30,121 nucleotides of DNA from a virus. Both the position numbers and the translations under genes were made by a program. Each line of letters begins with the position of its first letter. Within the stretch, counting starts at the first letter, position 1. Shown here one piece after another: positions 1 to 6,807 of the stretch. A model generated the notes under the pieces. The model saw nothing but the letters and a program-made list of their open reading frames with translations. It was not told where the DNA came from and did not search any database. The DNA is taken from the IMG/VR virus record IMGVR_UViG_3300048833_000190, positions 1-30,121 of that record; one strand, given 5' to 3'.

Positions 1-979
1 CTACAAACGGCTGCGCTACAAGGACAAGGCGGGCAAAGACGAGGTGGAATTGTCCAAGAGCAACATTCTGCTCATTGGCCCCACGGGTTCAGGCAAGACC
101 TTGCTGGCACAGACGCTGGCACGCATGCTCGACGTGCCCTTTGTGATGGCCGATGCCACGACGCTCACCGAGGCGGGCTATGTGGGCGAGGACGTGGAGA
201 ACATCGTCCAGAAGCTGCTGCAAAGCTGTAACTACGAGGTCGAGCGTGCGCAGCGCGGGATCGTCTACATCGACGAAATCGACAAGATTTCGCGCAAGTC
301 CGACAACCCCAGCATTACCCGCGATGTGTCGGGTGAAGGCGTGCAGCAGGCCTTGCTCAAACTCATCGAAGGCACCATGGCCAGCGTTCCGCCCCAGGGC
401 GGGCGCAAGCACCCAAACCAGGATTTTCTGCAGATCGACACGACCAATATCCTGTTTATCTGTGGTGGTGCGTTCGCGGGCCTGGAGAAGGTCATCGAGA
501 ACCGTACCGAAGCTTCCGGCATCGGTTTTGGCGCCGCCGTCAAAAGCAAGAAGCAGCGTTCGTTGTCCGACGTCTTCCAGGAAATCGAACCCGAGGATCT
601 CATCAAGTTCGGCCTCATTCCCGAACTGGTCGGACGCATGCCTGTCGTCACGGCCTTGGCCGAGCTGCACGAAGATGCCCTGGTGCAGATCCTGACCGAG
701 CCCAAGAACGCCTTGGTCAAGCAATACAGCAAGCTGCTGGCCATGGAAGGCGCCGAGCTGGAAATTCGGCCCGCAGCACTCAAGGCCATCGCTCGCAAGG
801 CCCTGGCGCGCAAGACCGGCGCCCGTGGTCTGCGTTCGATTCTGGAGCAGGCGCTGATTGGCACCATGTTTGATTTGCCGAATACGAGCAATGTAGACAA
901 GGTGGTGGTGGACGAGTCCACCATTGATGAGAACAAGCCTCCACTGCTGGTGTACCGCGAAGCGGCGAAGAAGGCTTGA
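1..979 (+). CDS. clpX: ATP-dependent Clp protease ATP-binding subunit ClpX, 5' truncated
   Basis: AAA+ unfoldase that recognises tagged or folded proteins and feeds them into the ClpP peptidase in the cytoplasm. The gene is open from the first bases of the window (codons in phase from position 2), so the zinc-binding N-terminal domain lies outside; a GTG at 44 is only an internal codon. Visible motifs in order: Walker A (GPTGSGKT), pore loop GYVGED, Walker B (VYIDEIDK), RKH loop, the IGF loop (GIGFGAA) that docks on ClpP, and the C-terminal small AAA+ domain with sensor-2 GARGLR. About 325 residues are present, against a usual full length near 420. It ends 121 bp before lon on the same strand. 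Identification is very secure. Confidence 0.97.
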   Translation, partial: YKRLRYKDKAGKDEVELSKSNILLIGPTGSGKTLLAQTLARMLDVPFVMADATTLTEAGYVGEDVENIVQKLLQSCNYEVERAQRGIVYIDEIDKISRKSDNPSITRDVSGEGVQQALLKLIEGTMASVPPQGGRKHPNQDFLQIDTTNILFICGGAFAGLEKVIENRTEASGIGFGAAVKSKKQRSLSDVFQEIEPEDLIKFGLIPELVGRMPVVTALAELHEDALVQILTEPKNALVKQYSKLLAMEGAELEIRPAALKAIARKALARKTGARGLRSILEQALIGTMFDLPNTSNVDKVVVDESTIDENKPPLLVYREAAKKA

Positions 980-1047
980 TGACACGGCGAGGGCGTTGCG
1001 GCGCTCCCGCCCGGCCCAAACCCTCGCGTCTGCGGTATGCACGCGGG

Positions 1048-1075
1048 GTTGAAAATTGCTGTCTGCGGACCATAT
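1048..1075 (+). promoter_or_regulatory. putative sigma-32 (heat shock) promoter of lon
   Basis: The sequence GTTGAAA (1048-1054), a 13-bp spacer and GACCATAT (1068-1075) closely match the heat-shock consensus CTTGAAA-N12-14-CCCCATNT. It lies about 26 bp before the lon start codon. Known lon genes of proteobacteria are sigma-32 controlled, which fits. The site is read from sequence only. Confidence 0.5.
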
Positions 1076-1100
1076 TCCCTGTAGTTTCATGAGGATCTCC

Positions 1101-3533
1101 ATGTCCGGACATACCCCCCTTTCTGCCACACCCATCGAGCTGCCGCTGTTGCCGTTGCGCGATGTGGTTGTTTTCCCTCATATGGTCATCCCGTTGTTCG
1201 TGGGGCGTCCCAAGAGCATCAAGGCGCTGGAATTGGCCATGGAGACCGACCGTCGCATCATGCTGGTGGCGCAAAAGGCCGCAGCCAAGGACGAGCCATC
1301 GGTCTCCGACATGTTTGATGTGGGTTGCATCTCGACCATCCTGCAGATGCTCAAGCTCCCCGACGGCACGGTGAAGGTGCTCGTCGAAGGCCAGCAGCGC
1401 GCCTTGGTCGGCACGATTGATGATGCCGATTCGCATTTCTCTGCCAGCGTGACGCCGGTCGAGCCGACCGAGGGCGCGCACCGCCCCAGCGAGATCGAAG
1501 CGTTGCGCCGTGCCGTGATGCAGCAGTTTGACCAGTACGTCAAGCTCAACAAGAAGATTCCGCCGGAAATCCTGACCTCCATCTCCAGCATCGATGATCC
1601 AGGGCGCCTGGCCGACACCATTGCGGCGCATCTGCCGCTCAAGCTCGAAAACAAGCAGGCCGTGCTGGATCTCGCGGATGTCAAGGAGCGGCTCGAAAAC
1701 CTGTTCGAGCAGCTCGACCGTGAGGTGGACATCCTCAACGTTGACAAGAAAATCCGTGGCCGTGTGAAGCGCCAGATGGAAAAGAATCAGCGCGATTTCT
1801 ATCTGAACGAGCAGGTCAAGGCCATTCAGAAGGAGCTGGGTGAGGGCGAAGAAGGCGCCGACCTGGAAGAGGTCGAAAAGAAGATCAAGCTCGCCAAGAT
1901 GCCTGCCGAAGCCCGCAAGAAGGCTGAAGGCGAACTCAAGAAGCTCAAGCTGATGTCACCCATGTCGGCCGAGGCGACCGTGGTGCGCAACTATATCGAT
2001 GTGCTGGTGTCGCTTCCCTGGAGCAAGAAAACCAAGATCAAACACGATCTTGCCAATGCAGAGGGCGTGCTCAACGAGGACCACTACGGGCTGGAGAAGG
2101 TCAAGGATCGCATCATGGAATACCTTGCCGTGCAGCAGCGCGTGGACAAGGTCAAGGCCCCCATCCTGTGCCTCGTCGGCCCGCCGGGCGTGGGAAAGAC
2201 CTCGCTGGGTCAGTCCATTGCGAAGGCCACGGGGCGCAAGTATGTACGCATGGCGCTGGGTGGCATGCGCGACGAGGCCGAGATTCGTGGCCACCGCCGC
2301 ACCTACATCGGTGCCATGCCTGGCAAGGTGTTGCAGAGCCTGGGCAAGATCGGCACGCGCAACCCGTTGTTCCTGCTCGACGAAATCGACAAGTTGGGCA
2401 CCGACTTCCGGGGCGATCCGTCGAGTGCCTTGCTGGAGGTGCTTGACCCCGAGCAAAACCACACCTTTGGCGACCACTATGTCGAGGTTGATTTTGATTT
2501 GAGCGATGTGATGTTTGTCGCCACATCGAACTCGATGAACATCCCTTCAGCGCTGCTCGACCGCATGGAGGTGATTCGTCTTTCGGGCTACACCGAGGAC
2601 GAAAAAACCAACATCGCCATGAAGTACCTGCTGCCCAAACAGCTCCGGAACAACGGCGTGAAGGACGAAGAACTGCAGATTACCGAGGCTGCAGTGCGTG
2701 ACATGGTGCGCTACTACACCCGCGAAGCGGGTGTGCGTTCGCTGGAGCGCGAGTTGTCCAAGATCTGCCGCAAAGTAGTCAAGGCGCTGTTGCTCAAGAA
2801 GCTGGAGCCTCAGGTCGTGGTCACGGCCGACAACCTTCCGGACTTTCTGGGCGTGCGCAAATACACCTTTGGCCGGGCGGAACAAAAGAACCAGGTCGGC
2901 CAGGTCGTTGGGCTTGCCTGGACCGAGGTGGGTGGCGATTTGCTGACCATCGAGGCAGTGACCATGCCTGGAAAAGGCGTGATTACCCGTACCGGCTCGC
3001 TGGGTGACGTGATGAAGGAGTCCGTCGAGGCGGCCCGCACCGTGGTGCGCAGCCGTGCGCGCATGCTGGGCATCAAGGACGATGCCTTCGAGAAAAGAGA
3101 TGTGCATATCCATGTGCCTGACGGCGCCACGCCCAAGGATGGCCCGAGCGCCGGCGCAGCCATGACCACAGCATTTGTATCGGCGCTGACGGGTATTCCG
3201 GTGCGCGGTGATGTGGCGATGACCGGCGAGATCACGCTGCGCGGTGAAGTCACGGCAATTGGTGGTTTGAAGGAAAAACTGCTGGCCGCATTGCGCGGAG
3301 GCATCAAGACGGTGCTGATCCCCGAAGAAAACGTCAAGGATTTGCAGGAGATCCCGGACAACGTCAAGAGTGGCCTGGAGATCGTGCCGGTCAAGTGGAT
3401 CGACAAGGTGCTGGAGGTTGCTCTGGAACGCCAGCCGGTGCCCCTGACCGATGCCGAAGTTGCCGCTGCTGCTGTGGTGACCGTGGCCGCAGAGCCCTTG
3501 GTGGGCGCGGCGGCAGAATCCGTAAAACATTGA
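1101..3533 (+). CDS. lon: ATP-dependent Lon protease
   Basis: Soluble homohexameric AAA+ serine protease that degrades misfolded and short-lived regulatory proteins. I chose the ATG at 1101 (810 aa), preceded by GAGG at 1091, because the protein then begins MSGHTPLSATPIELPLLPLR, as is usual for the family; an in-frame start at 1056 would add 15 unrelated residues. Domains in order: N-terminal substrate-binding LON domain, a coiled region rich in Lys/Glu, the AAA+ module with Walker A (GPPGVGKT) and Walker B (LFLLDEIDK), then the protease domain with the catalytic Ser in DGPSAGAAM and the Lys in AIGGLKEKLLAA. The length is typical. It follows clpX, a common order in beta-proteobacteria, and the upstream heat-shock-like promoter suggests its own stress regulation. 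Confidence 0.98.
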   Translation: MSGHTPLSATPIELPLLPLRDVVVFPHMVIPLFVGRPKSIKALELAMETDRRIMLVAQKAAAKDEPSVSDMFDVGCISTILQMLKLPDGTVKVLVEGQQRALVGTIDDADSHFSASVTPVEPTEGAHRPSEIEALRRAVMQQFDQYVKLNKKIPPEILTSISSIDDPGRLADTIAAHLPLKLENKQAVLDLADVKERLENLFEQLDREVDILNVDKKIRGRVKRQMEKNQRDFYLNEQVKAIQKELGEGEEGADLEEVEKKIKLAKMPAEARKKAEGELKKLKLMSPMSAEATVVRNYIDVLVSLPWSKKTKIKHDLANAEGVLNEDHYGLEKVKDRIMEYLAVQQRVDKVKAPILCLVGPPGVGKTSLGQSIAKATGRKYVRMALGGMRDEAEIRGHRRTYIGAMPGKVLQSLGKIGTRNPLFLLDEIDKLGTDFRGDPSSALLEVLDPEQNHTFGDHYVEVDFDLSDVMFVATSNSMNIPSALLDRMEVIRLSGYTEDEKTNIAMKYLLPKQLRNNGVKDEELQITEAAVRDMVRYYTREAGVRSLERELSKICRKVVKALLLKKLEPQVVVTADNLPDFLGVRKYTFGRAEQKNQVGQVVGLAWTEVGGDLLTIEAVTMPGKGVITRTGSLGDVMKESVEAARTVVRSRARMLGIKDDAFEKRDVHIHVPDGATPKDGPSAGAAMTTAFVSALTGIPVRGDVAMTGEITLRGEVTAIGGLKEKLLAALRGGIKTVLIPEENVKDLQEIPDNVKSGLEIVPVKWIDKVLEVALERQPVPLTDAEVAAAAVVTVAAEPLVGAAAESVKH

Positions 3534-3542
3534 CGATTTTTT

Positions 3543-3571
3543 CTGGCAGCCCCAAAAAATTGCGCTACAAT
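3543..3571 (+). promoter_or_regulatory. possible sigma-70 promoter for the tRNA genes
   Basis: CTGGCA (3543-3548), a 17-bp spacer and TACAAT (3566-3571) give a plausible housekeeping promoter, with a start about 40 bp before tRNA-Gly. A second AT-rich box, TATACAAT, lies at 3593-3600. No test of activity is possible from sequence. Confidence 0.35.
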
Positions 3572-3617
3572 ACCTTCACTGCAGACAAACGTTATACAAT
3601 GTGAGGCTTCAGTAAAT

Positions 3618-3693
3618 GCGGGAATAGCTCAGTTGGTAGAGCGCAACCTTGCCAAGGTTGAGGTCGAGAGTTCGAGACTCTTTTCCCGCTCCA
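3618..3693 (+). tRNA. tRNA-Gly (anticodon GCC)
   Basis: A full cloverleaf can be folded. The acceptor stem GCGGGAA pairs with TTCCCGC (3683-3689), the D-arm GCTC...GAGC is present, and the anticodon stem CAACC/GGTTG encloses the loop TTGCCAA with anticodon GCC. The T-arm GAGAG-TTCGAGA-CTCTT is followed by discriminator T and an encoded CCA (3691-3693). Length is 76 nt. Confidence 0.95.
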
Positions 3694-3701
3694 ATTTCCA
3701 C

Positions 3702-3730
3702 AAAAAGGGAAGCGTTTGCTTCCCTTTTTT
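3702..3730 (+). terminator. Rho-independent terminator after tRNA-Gly
   Basis: The inverted repeat AAAAAGGGAAGC (3702-3713) and GCTTCCCTTTTT (3718-3729) has a 4-nt loop and ends in a run of T. It lies between the two tRNA genes, so tRNA-Cys may need read-through or its own promoter. Confidence 0.7.
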
Positions 3731-3749
3731 GTCAGGGGTACGGTTTTCT

Positions 3750-3823
3750 GGCGCGGTAGCAAAGCGGTTATGCCCCGGATTGCAAATCCGGTTAGTCCGG
3801 TTCGACTCCGGACCGCGCCTCCA
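3750..3823 (+). tRNA. tRNA-Cys (anticodon GCA); probable prophage attachment site
   Basis: Acceptor stem GGCGCGG pairs with CCGCGCC (3813-3819). The anticodon stem CCGGAT/ATCCGG carries the loop TTGCAAA-type anticodon GCA, the T-arm is GTCCG-GTTCGAC-TCCGGAC-like, and CCA is encoded at 3821-3823. The tRNA is intact. A tyrosine integrase gene begins 167 bp downstream on the same strand, the usual arrangement when a phage integrates into the 3' end of a tRNA gene and restores it. The duplicate core (attR) would lie beyond the right end of the window, so the att assignment is inference. Confidence 0.93.
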
Positions 3824-3858
3824 GTCTCAAGCCTTGCAAAGTAAGCCTCTACAGCTAT

Positions 3859-3879
3859 AAAAAGCGTAGCGGCTTTTTT
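3859..3879 (+). terminator. possible weak terminator after tRNA-Cys
   Basis: AAAAAGC (3859-3865) can pair with GCTTTTT (3872-3878), leaving a 6-nt loop and a T-run. Only two G-C pairs support the stem, so it may be weak. The surrounding GCTATAAAAA...GCGTAGC also resembles the host's small palindromic repeat. Confidence 0.35.
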
Positions 3880-3911
3880 GTTTTCTGAGGCTGGATGTAG
3901 TGCAAACCAGC

Positions 3912-3944
3912 GCTCTGCTACCGCGTTTCAGTAGCTCTGCTACC
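3912..3944. repeat. 11-bp direct repeat upstream of the integrase gene
   Basis: GCTCTGCTACC occurs at 3912-3922 and again at 3934-3944, 22 bp apart, which is about two helical turns and so on the same DNA face. It lies between tRNA-Cys and the integrase start. Such spacing suits arm-type integrase or excisionase binding sites, but this is inference. Confidence 0.45.
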
Positions 3945-3989
3945 TTTAACCGGATCGTGCAGTTCCCCGAGCCGAGTTACCATTGCGCG

Positions 3990-5129
3990 ATGTCATTCAA
4001 CGTTCAACAGCGCGGCAAGCGGTATCAGTTGCGGGTAAAGCATGCCCTGTTGCACAAGCCGTTTTTTTTCACTTTCGACACCGAAGCCGAGGCGCTTGCC
4101 TACGGCGAGGTGCTGGAATCGGTGCTCTCCCGTGGCATTGTGCCGTCCGAGCTGCTGGCCGGGCCGGTGGTCAAGGCTGACGACCCGCTGGTGATTGAGG
4201 TCATCCGCGCCTACAGCCGTGCGGCGCATGTGGCGCCGTCTGATGGCGAGGTGCTGGATTTGCTGGTGCGCGAGACGCCTGGCCTGCGCGTGTCTGGCGT
4301 CACGTTTGCATGGTGCGATGACTACGTGCGGCGCCTCAAGCGCGTCAACAACCTGGCGCCTGGCACGATCCGCAAGCGGGTGGGGTCGCTGGCGCGGGTG
4401 CTGGACTGGCACATCCGGCAGACGACAGCACCGGGCGCACCGCCCCAGGCCAATGCACTGCGCCTGCTGCCCCGTGGGTACAGCGCCTACACGCCCGACG
4501 ATGTGGCCGCAGGGGCAAAGCCCAAGCGTGACGAGGTGCGCAACCGGCGCCTGGCGCCCGACGAATGCGCGCGCATCCTGCAGGCCCTGGCCGGGCACAA
4601 GCGGCCCGACAGGCAGCGTGCGCTGGAGGTGGACCCGGCATTTGCCCTGCTGTTTGATTTGATCGTGGACACCGGCCTGCGGTTGTTTGAGGCGTACCGC
4701 CTGCGCGTGACGTCGGTTGATTTTGACCAGGGCGTCATCAACGTGGACGGCAGCAAGGGGCACCACGGCGTCATCAAGCCGCGCGTGGTGCCACTCAAAC
4801 CTGCGCTGCGCGAAAAGCTGCGCGCGTGGTGCGATGGCCGGGTGGGGTTGGTGTTCCCGTTCTGGGATGGGTCGCCGGGGGACAAAGACCTAGCGTCTGG
4901 CCGGTTGACGGCGCGCTTCGCGGTGCTGTTCGACTATGCCGAGGTGCCCGATTTTAGGGAGCACGATTTGCGCCACGAGGCCACCTGCCGCTGGGTGGAG
5001 CTGCGCAACGCTACGGGCTGGGTGTTTTCCGAGATTGAGATTTGTCGAATAATGGGCTGGTCTGACACGCGCATGATGCTGCGCTATGCATCGCTGCGCG
5101 GGTCTGACCTGGCCTCACGCCTGGCCTAA
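3990..5129 (+). CDS. int: tyrosine-family site-specific integrase
   Basis: Catalyses integration and excision of the prophage by strand exchange between attP and attB. The ATG at 3990 (379 aa, MSFNVQQRGKRYQ...) is chosen because the N-terminal arm-binding region with KRYQLRVKH begins there; an in-frame start at 3900 would add 30 residues with no resemblance to the family. A core-binding domain follows at about residues 80-180. The catalytic set is visible: Arg231 in TGLR, the Lys of DGSKGHHG, His325-Arg328 in HDLRHE, Trp in MGWSDTRMM and the nucleophile Tyr366 in LRYASLRG. The gene lies beside tRNA-Cys and is convergent with the excisionase-like gene, overlapping its 3' end by 15 bp. Confidence 0.93.
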   Translation: MSFNVQQRGKRYQLRVKHALLHKPFFFTFDTEAEALAYGEVLESVLSRGIVPSELLAGPVVKADDPLVIEVIRAYSRAAHVAPSDGEVLDLLVRETPGLRVSGVTFAWCDDYVRRLKRVNNLAPGTIRKRVGSLARVLDWHIRQTTAPGAPPQANALRLLPRGYSAYTPDDVAAGAKPKRDEVRNRRLAPDECARILQALAGHKRPDRQRALEVDPAFALLFDLIVDTGLRLFEAYRLRVTSVDFDQGVINVDGSKGHHGVIKPRVVPLKPALREKLRAWCDGRVGLVFPFWDGSPGDKDLASGRLTARFAVLFDYAEVPDFREHDLRHEATCRWVELRNATGWVFSEIEICRIMGWSDTRMMLRYASLRGSDLASRLA

Positions 5130-5387
5130 AAATGCGGTCAGGTCGGGCGGTGCCTGGCGCTTGCTTGGCACCTGGCGCAGCACTGCGCGGGTGGGTGCCT
5201 TGGGCTTGGGCGCGGTGTTCTCCAGCGCGCGGCGGTTGACTACCTCCAGCAGCGCGGCGCGGGGGAATCGCCAGTGCTTCCCGAATTTGACCGCCGGTAG
5301 CTCTCCTTCGCGCGCCATGGTTTGCACGGTTGAGGGCTCGCAGGCCAGCAGTGCGGCCACTTCGGTTTCGTCGAGGATGTCGGTCAT
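5115..5387 (-). CDS. excisionase-like helix-turn-helix protein
   Basis: A 90-residue DNA-binding protein. The N-terminal part (LDETEVAALLACEPSTVQ...GELPAVKFGKHWRF...) fits the MerR-like excisionase fold (HTH_17): a recognition helix followed by a wing with KxGxxWRF. The C-terminal 35 residues are Pro/Lys/Arg-rich. It is the last gene of the minus-strand operon and sits tail-to-tail with the integrase, so a role as Xis in prophage excision is likely. The start ATG at 5387 lies 18 bp after the preceding stop. Alternatively it could be a plain regulator, since the fold does not by itself prove excisionase activity. Confidence 0.75.
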   Translation of the reverse strand: MTDILDETEVAALLACEPSTVQTMAREGELPAVKFGKHWRFPRAALLEVVNRRALENTAPKPKAPTRAVLRQVPSKRQAPPDLTAFLGQA

Positions 5388-5405
5388 GGGCGGGCCTCTG
5401 TGTCG

Positions 5406-5723
5406 TCAAAGTCGGGGATGGTCTGGCGCTTGTCGCGGCGGTTGCGGCGCTGCTGCGATGGCAAGCTGGATTGCGAGCTGCATGTCGCCGAACGGCATGT
5501 ACGCCTCCTGGGCCGCATCCACCATTTCAGCGCTCGGCTCCACAGGCACAAGCGCATACCATGCGGGCACAGGCTGCGCTCCCCACTTTGCAAGGACTGC
5601 GCGGGCGAAGTCGCGCACTTGGGTGAACTCTTTGATGCCGCGCCCATTCGAGGTGATCCCGAACTCCGATCTTAGAGCTGCAATCTCTGGGTCTGTCGGC
5701 GCCAGCGGGGTGTCAGTTGTCAT
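5406..5723 (-). CDS. hypothetical phage protein (105 aa)
   Basis: I do not recognise a family. The ATG at 5723 is preferred because an AAAGGA ribosome-binding site lies about 10 nt upstream; an in-frame upstream start would overlap the neighbouring small gene fully. The product, MTTDTPLAPTDPEIAALRSE..., contains an Ala/Val-rich helical segment (VRDFARAVLAKWG) and ends in a Pro/Gln tail (AAAPQPPRQAPD). There are no membrane segments or cysteines. It overlaps the upstream 55-aa gene by 11 bp. The codon pattern (G/C at third positions) supports real coding. Confidence 0.6.
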   Translation of the reverse strand: MTTDTPLAPTDPEIAALRSEFGITSNGRGIKEFTQVRDFARAVLAKWGAQPVPAWYALVPVEPSAEMVDAAQEAYMPFGDMQLAIQLAIAAAPQPPRQAPDHPRL

Positions 5724-5880
5724 GGCTTCTTGTCCTTTCCAAAATATCCCGTTCAATGATCTCCGTGTGTCGCGTTACCTCATCGCTGAGGTAGTCCGGG
5801 AACGGCACCTTGGATGCCAACATTGCGCTTTCCATCGCAGAGAGCAGGCGCATGAGGCTCAGAAGTTCGGTTGTGCTCAT
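5713..5880 (-). CDS. small phage protein (55 aa)
   Basis: Short gene with start ATG at 5880, overlapping the preceding stop codon as ATGA, which argues for translational coupling. The product begins MSTTELLSLMRLLSAMES and is mostly helical, with an acidic/amphipathic end (HTEIIERDILERTRSHDN). Function is unknown. Its 3' end overlaps the start of the next gene by 11 bp. The ATGA junction and the lack of any other frame filling the gap are the main support. Confidence 0.5.
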   Translation of the reverse strand: MSTTELLSLMRLLSAMESAMLASKVPFPDYLSDEVTRHTEIIERDILERTRSHDN

Positions 5881-6098
5881 GGCTTGTTGCCCTCCTGTGC
5901 TGCTGCGTGTGCCCGCTTCGTGAGCCCCCGCCAGTGGTCAACCATCATCGGTAACGGGACGATGAATCCAGTGCCGTCCCACTCCAGGCGCCACAACAAC
6001 GCGGGCACGCTGCTCGAAATCCGCACCACGCATTCATACACCCCCAGCCGCGCCGGGTGAACGTGCCGGGGAAACCACCGGGTTACTCCTTTGGGCAT
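5877..6098 (-). CDS. small phage protein (73 aa)
   Basis: Basic, Trp-rich protein (MPKGVTRWFPRHVHPARLGVYE..., later LLWRLEWDGTGF and VDHWRGLTKRA). The alternation of aromatic and charged residues suggests a small beta-rich fold, but I recognise no family. Its ATG at 6098 overlaps the end of the upstream gene by 16 bp, and its TGA overlaps the next ATG. Small proteins of this kind are common in the early operons of beta-proteobacterial prophages. Confidence 0.6.
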   Translation of the reverse strand: MPKGVTRWFPRHVHPARLGVYECVVRISSSVPALLWRLEWDGTGFIVPLPMMVDHWRGLTKRAHAAAQEGNKP

Positions 6099-6574
6099 GA
6101 CTTGTCCTCCTGTGCTGCACGGGCGGCGTCCCAGCCGCGCTCAAAACCCGCTTGAAACACCTTGCGGCGGTCGGCGCTGACGATCTGCGGGCGGGCCGCA
6201 AAATATTCGTCGCTGGCTGCAATCTCGTTACCCTCCCGAATCGCTCTTGCCTGCTCATGCCAAGCCATCGGCTCCTGCGCCTCCTGCTGGGGTGCTGGCT
6301 GGGCGGTGGGCGCGGCGGCGCGTTCATGCTCGCGCCTTGCTGCTGCTCCGACTTCCTGCACGCGGCGCTGCAGGCTCTCAATCTCCAGCCGCGCGGCTGT
6401 GTAACCCAGGCGCAGGACCTGATTGTCAGATCGTGCGTTGTCCAGGTCGTCTAGAAGCGCGGTGATGTCCCGCATGCGCACTGCGGGCCAGCCGTCGGGG
6501 GAGTGGTCTGTCTCCAGGCTGCGCAGGTAGTCGTGCAGTTCGGTCAGTGCCTCTGGTTGTTTTGTCGTGCTCAT
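6083..6574 (-). CDS. hypothetical phage protein with coiled coil (163 aa)
   Basis: Residues about 1-45 carry an acidic segment (TELHDYLRSLETDHSPDGW). A predicted coiled coil follows (VLRLGYTAARLEIESLQRRVQEV), then an Ala/Pro/Gln linker (APTAQPAPQQEAQEP), and a C-terminal FQAGFERGWDAARAAQ segment typical of small phage early proteins. No enzymatic motif is visible. The start ATG at 6574 is 20 bp after the previous stop. Function is unknown. Confidence 0.65.
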   Translation of the reverse strand: MSTTKQPEALTELHDYLRSLETDHSPDGWPAVRMRDITALLDDLDNARSDNQVLRLGYTAARLEIESLQRRVQEVGAAARREHERAAAPTAQPAPQQEAQEPMAWHEQARAIREGNEIAASDEYFAARPQIVSADRRKVFQAGFERGWDAARAAQEDKSCPKE

Positions 6575-6592
6575 TGGTTTCCTTCAAATTGG

Positions 6593-6637
6593 CATCAAGC
6601 GCTTGTCTGCAAAGCGCTGGCAGCTATGGTTTTTAAT
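6593..6637. repeat. Comamonadaceae-type small palindromic repeat
   Basis: CATCAAGCGCTTGTCTGC followed by AAAGCGCTGGCAGCTATGG resembles the host repeat at 16361 and 25653 (AAGCGCT / AGCTAT halves). It overlaps the 3' end of the 70-aa gene and therefore encodes part of its C-terminus. Confidence 0.55.
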
Positions 6638-6807
6638 GTGTTCAGCGCGTCCTCGATCTCGCGCAGGGCCACGCGGGCCGCTGCCAGCTCGTGCGCCATT
6701 TGCAGCTCTACGGCGGCTTCGCTGGCCCGGATGCTCTGCAGCAGCGTCACGGTTTCCTCGGCTTTGATGGCGCGGCGCTTCCATTGCTTTGCTGTGGGTT
6801 CGGTCAT
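6595..6807 (-). CDS. small coiled-coil phage protein (70 aa)
   Basis: Almost entirely helical: KQWKRRAIKAEETVTLLQSI...ELAAARVALREIEDALNTLK has a heptad pattern. The start ATG at 6807 overlaps the methyltransferase stop codon as ATGA, so the two are probably coupled. The last ten or so residues (AASALQTSA) are encoded by an inserted host-type palindromic repeat, so the original C-terminus may have been different. Function is unknown; an overlapping frame starting at 6823 is Arg-rich and less credible. Confidence 0.6.
   Translation of the reverse strand: MTEPTAKQWKRRAIKAEETVTLLQSIRASEAAVELQMAHELAAARVALREIEDALNTLKTIAASALQTSA

Noticed and set aside
987-1027. GCGAGGG...CCCTCGC inverted repeat between clpX and lon as a terminator
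   Set aside because: The loop would be about 27 nt and there is no T-run; support is too weak.
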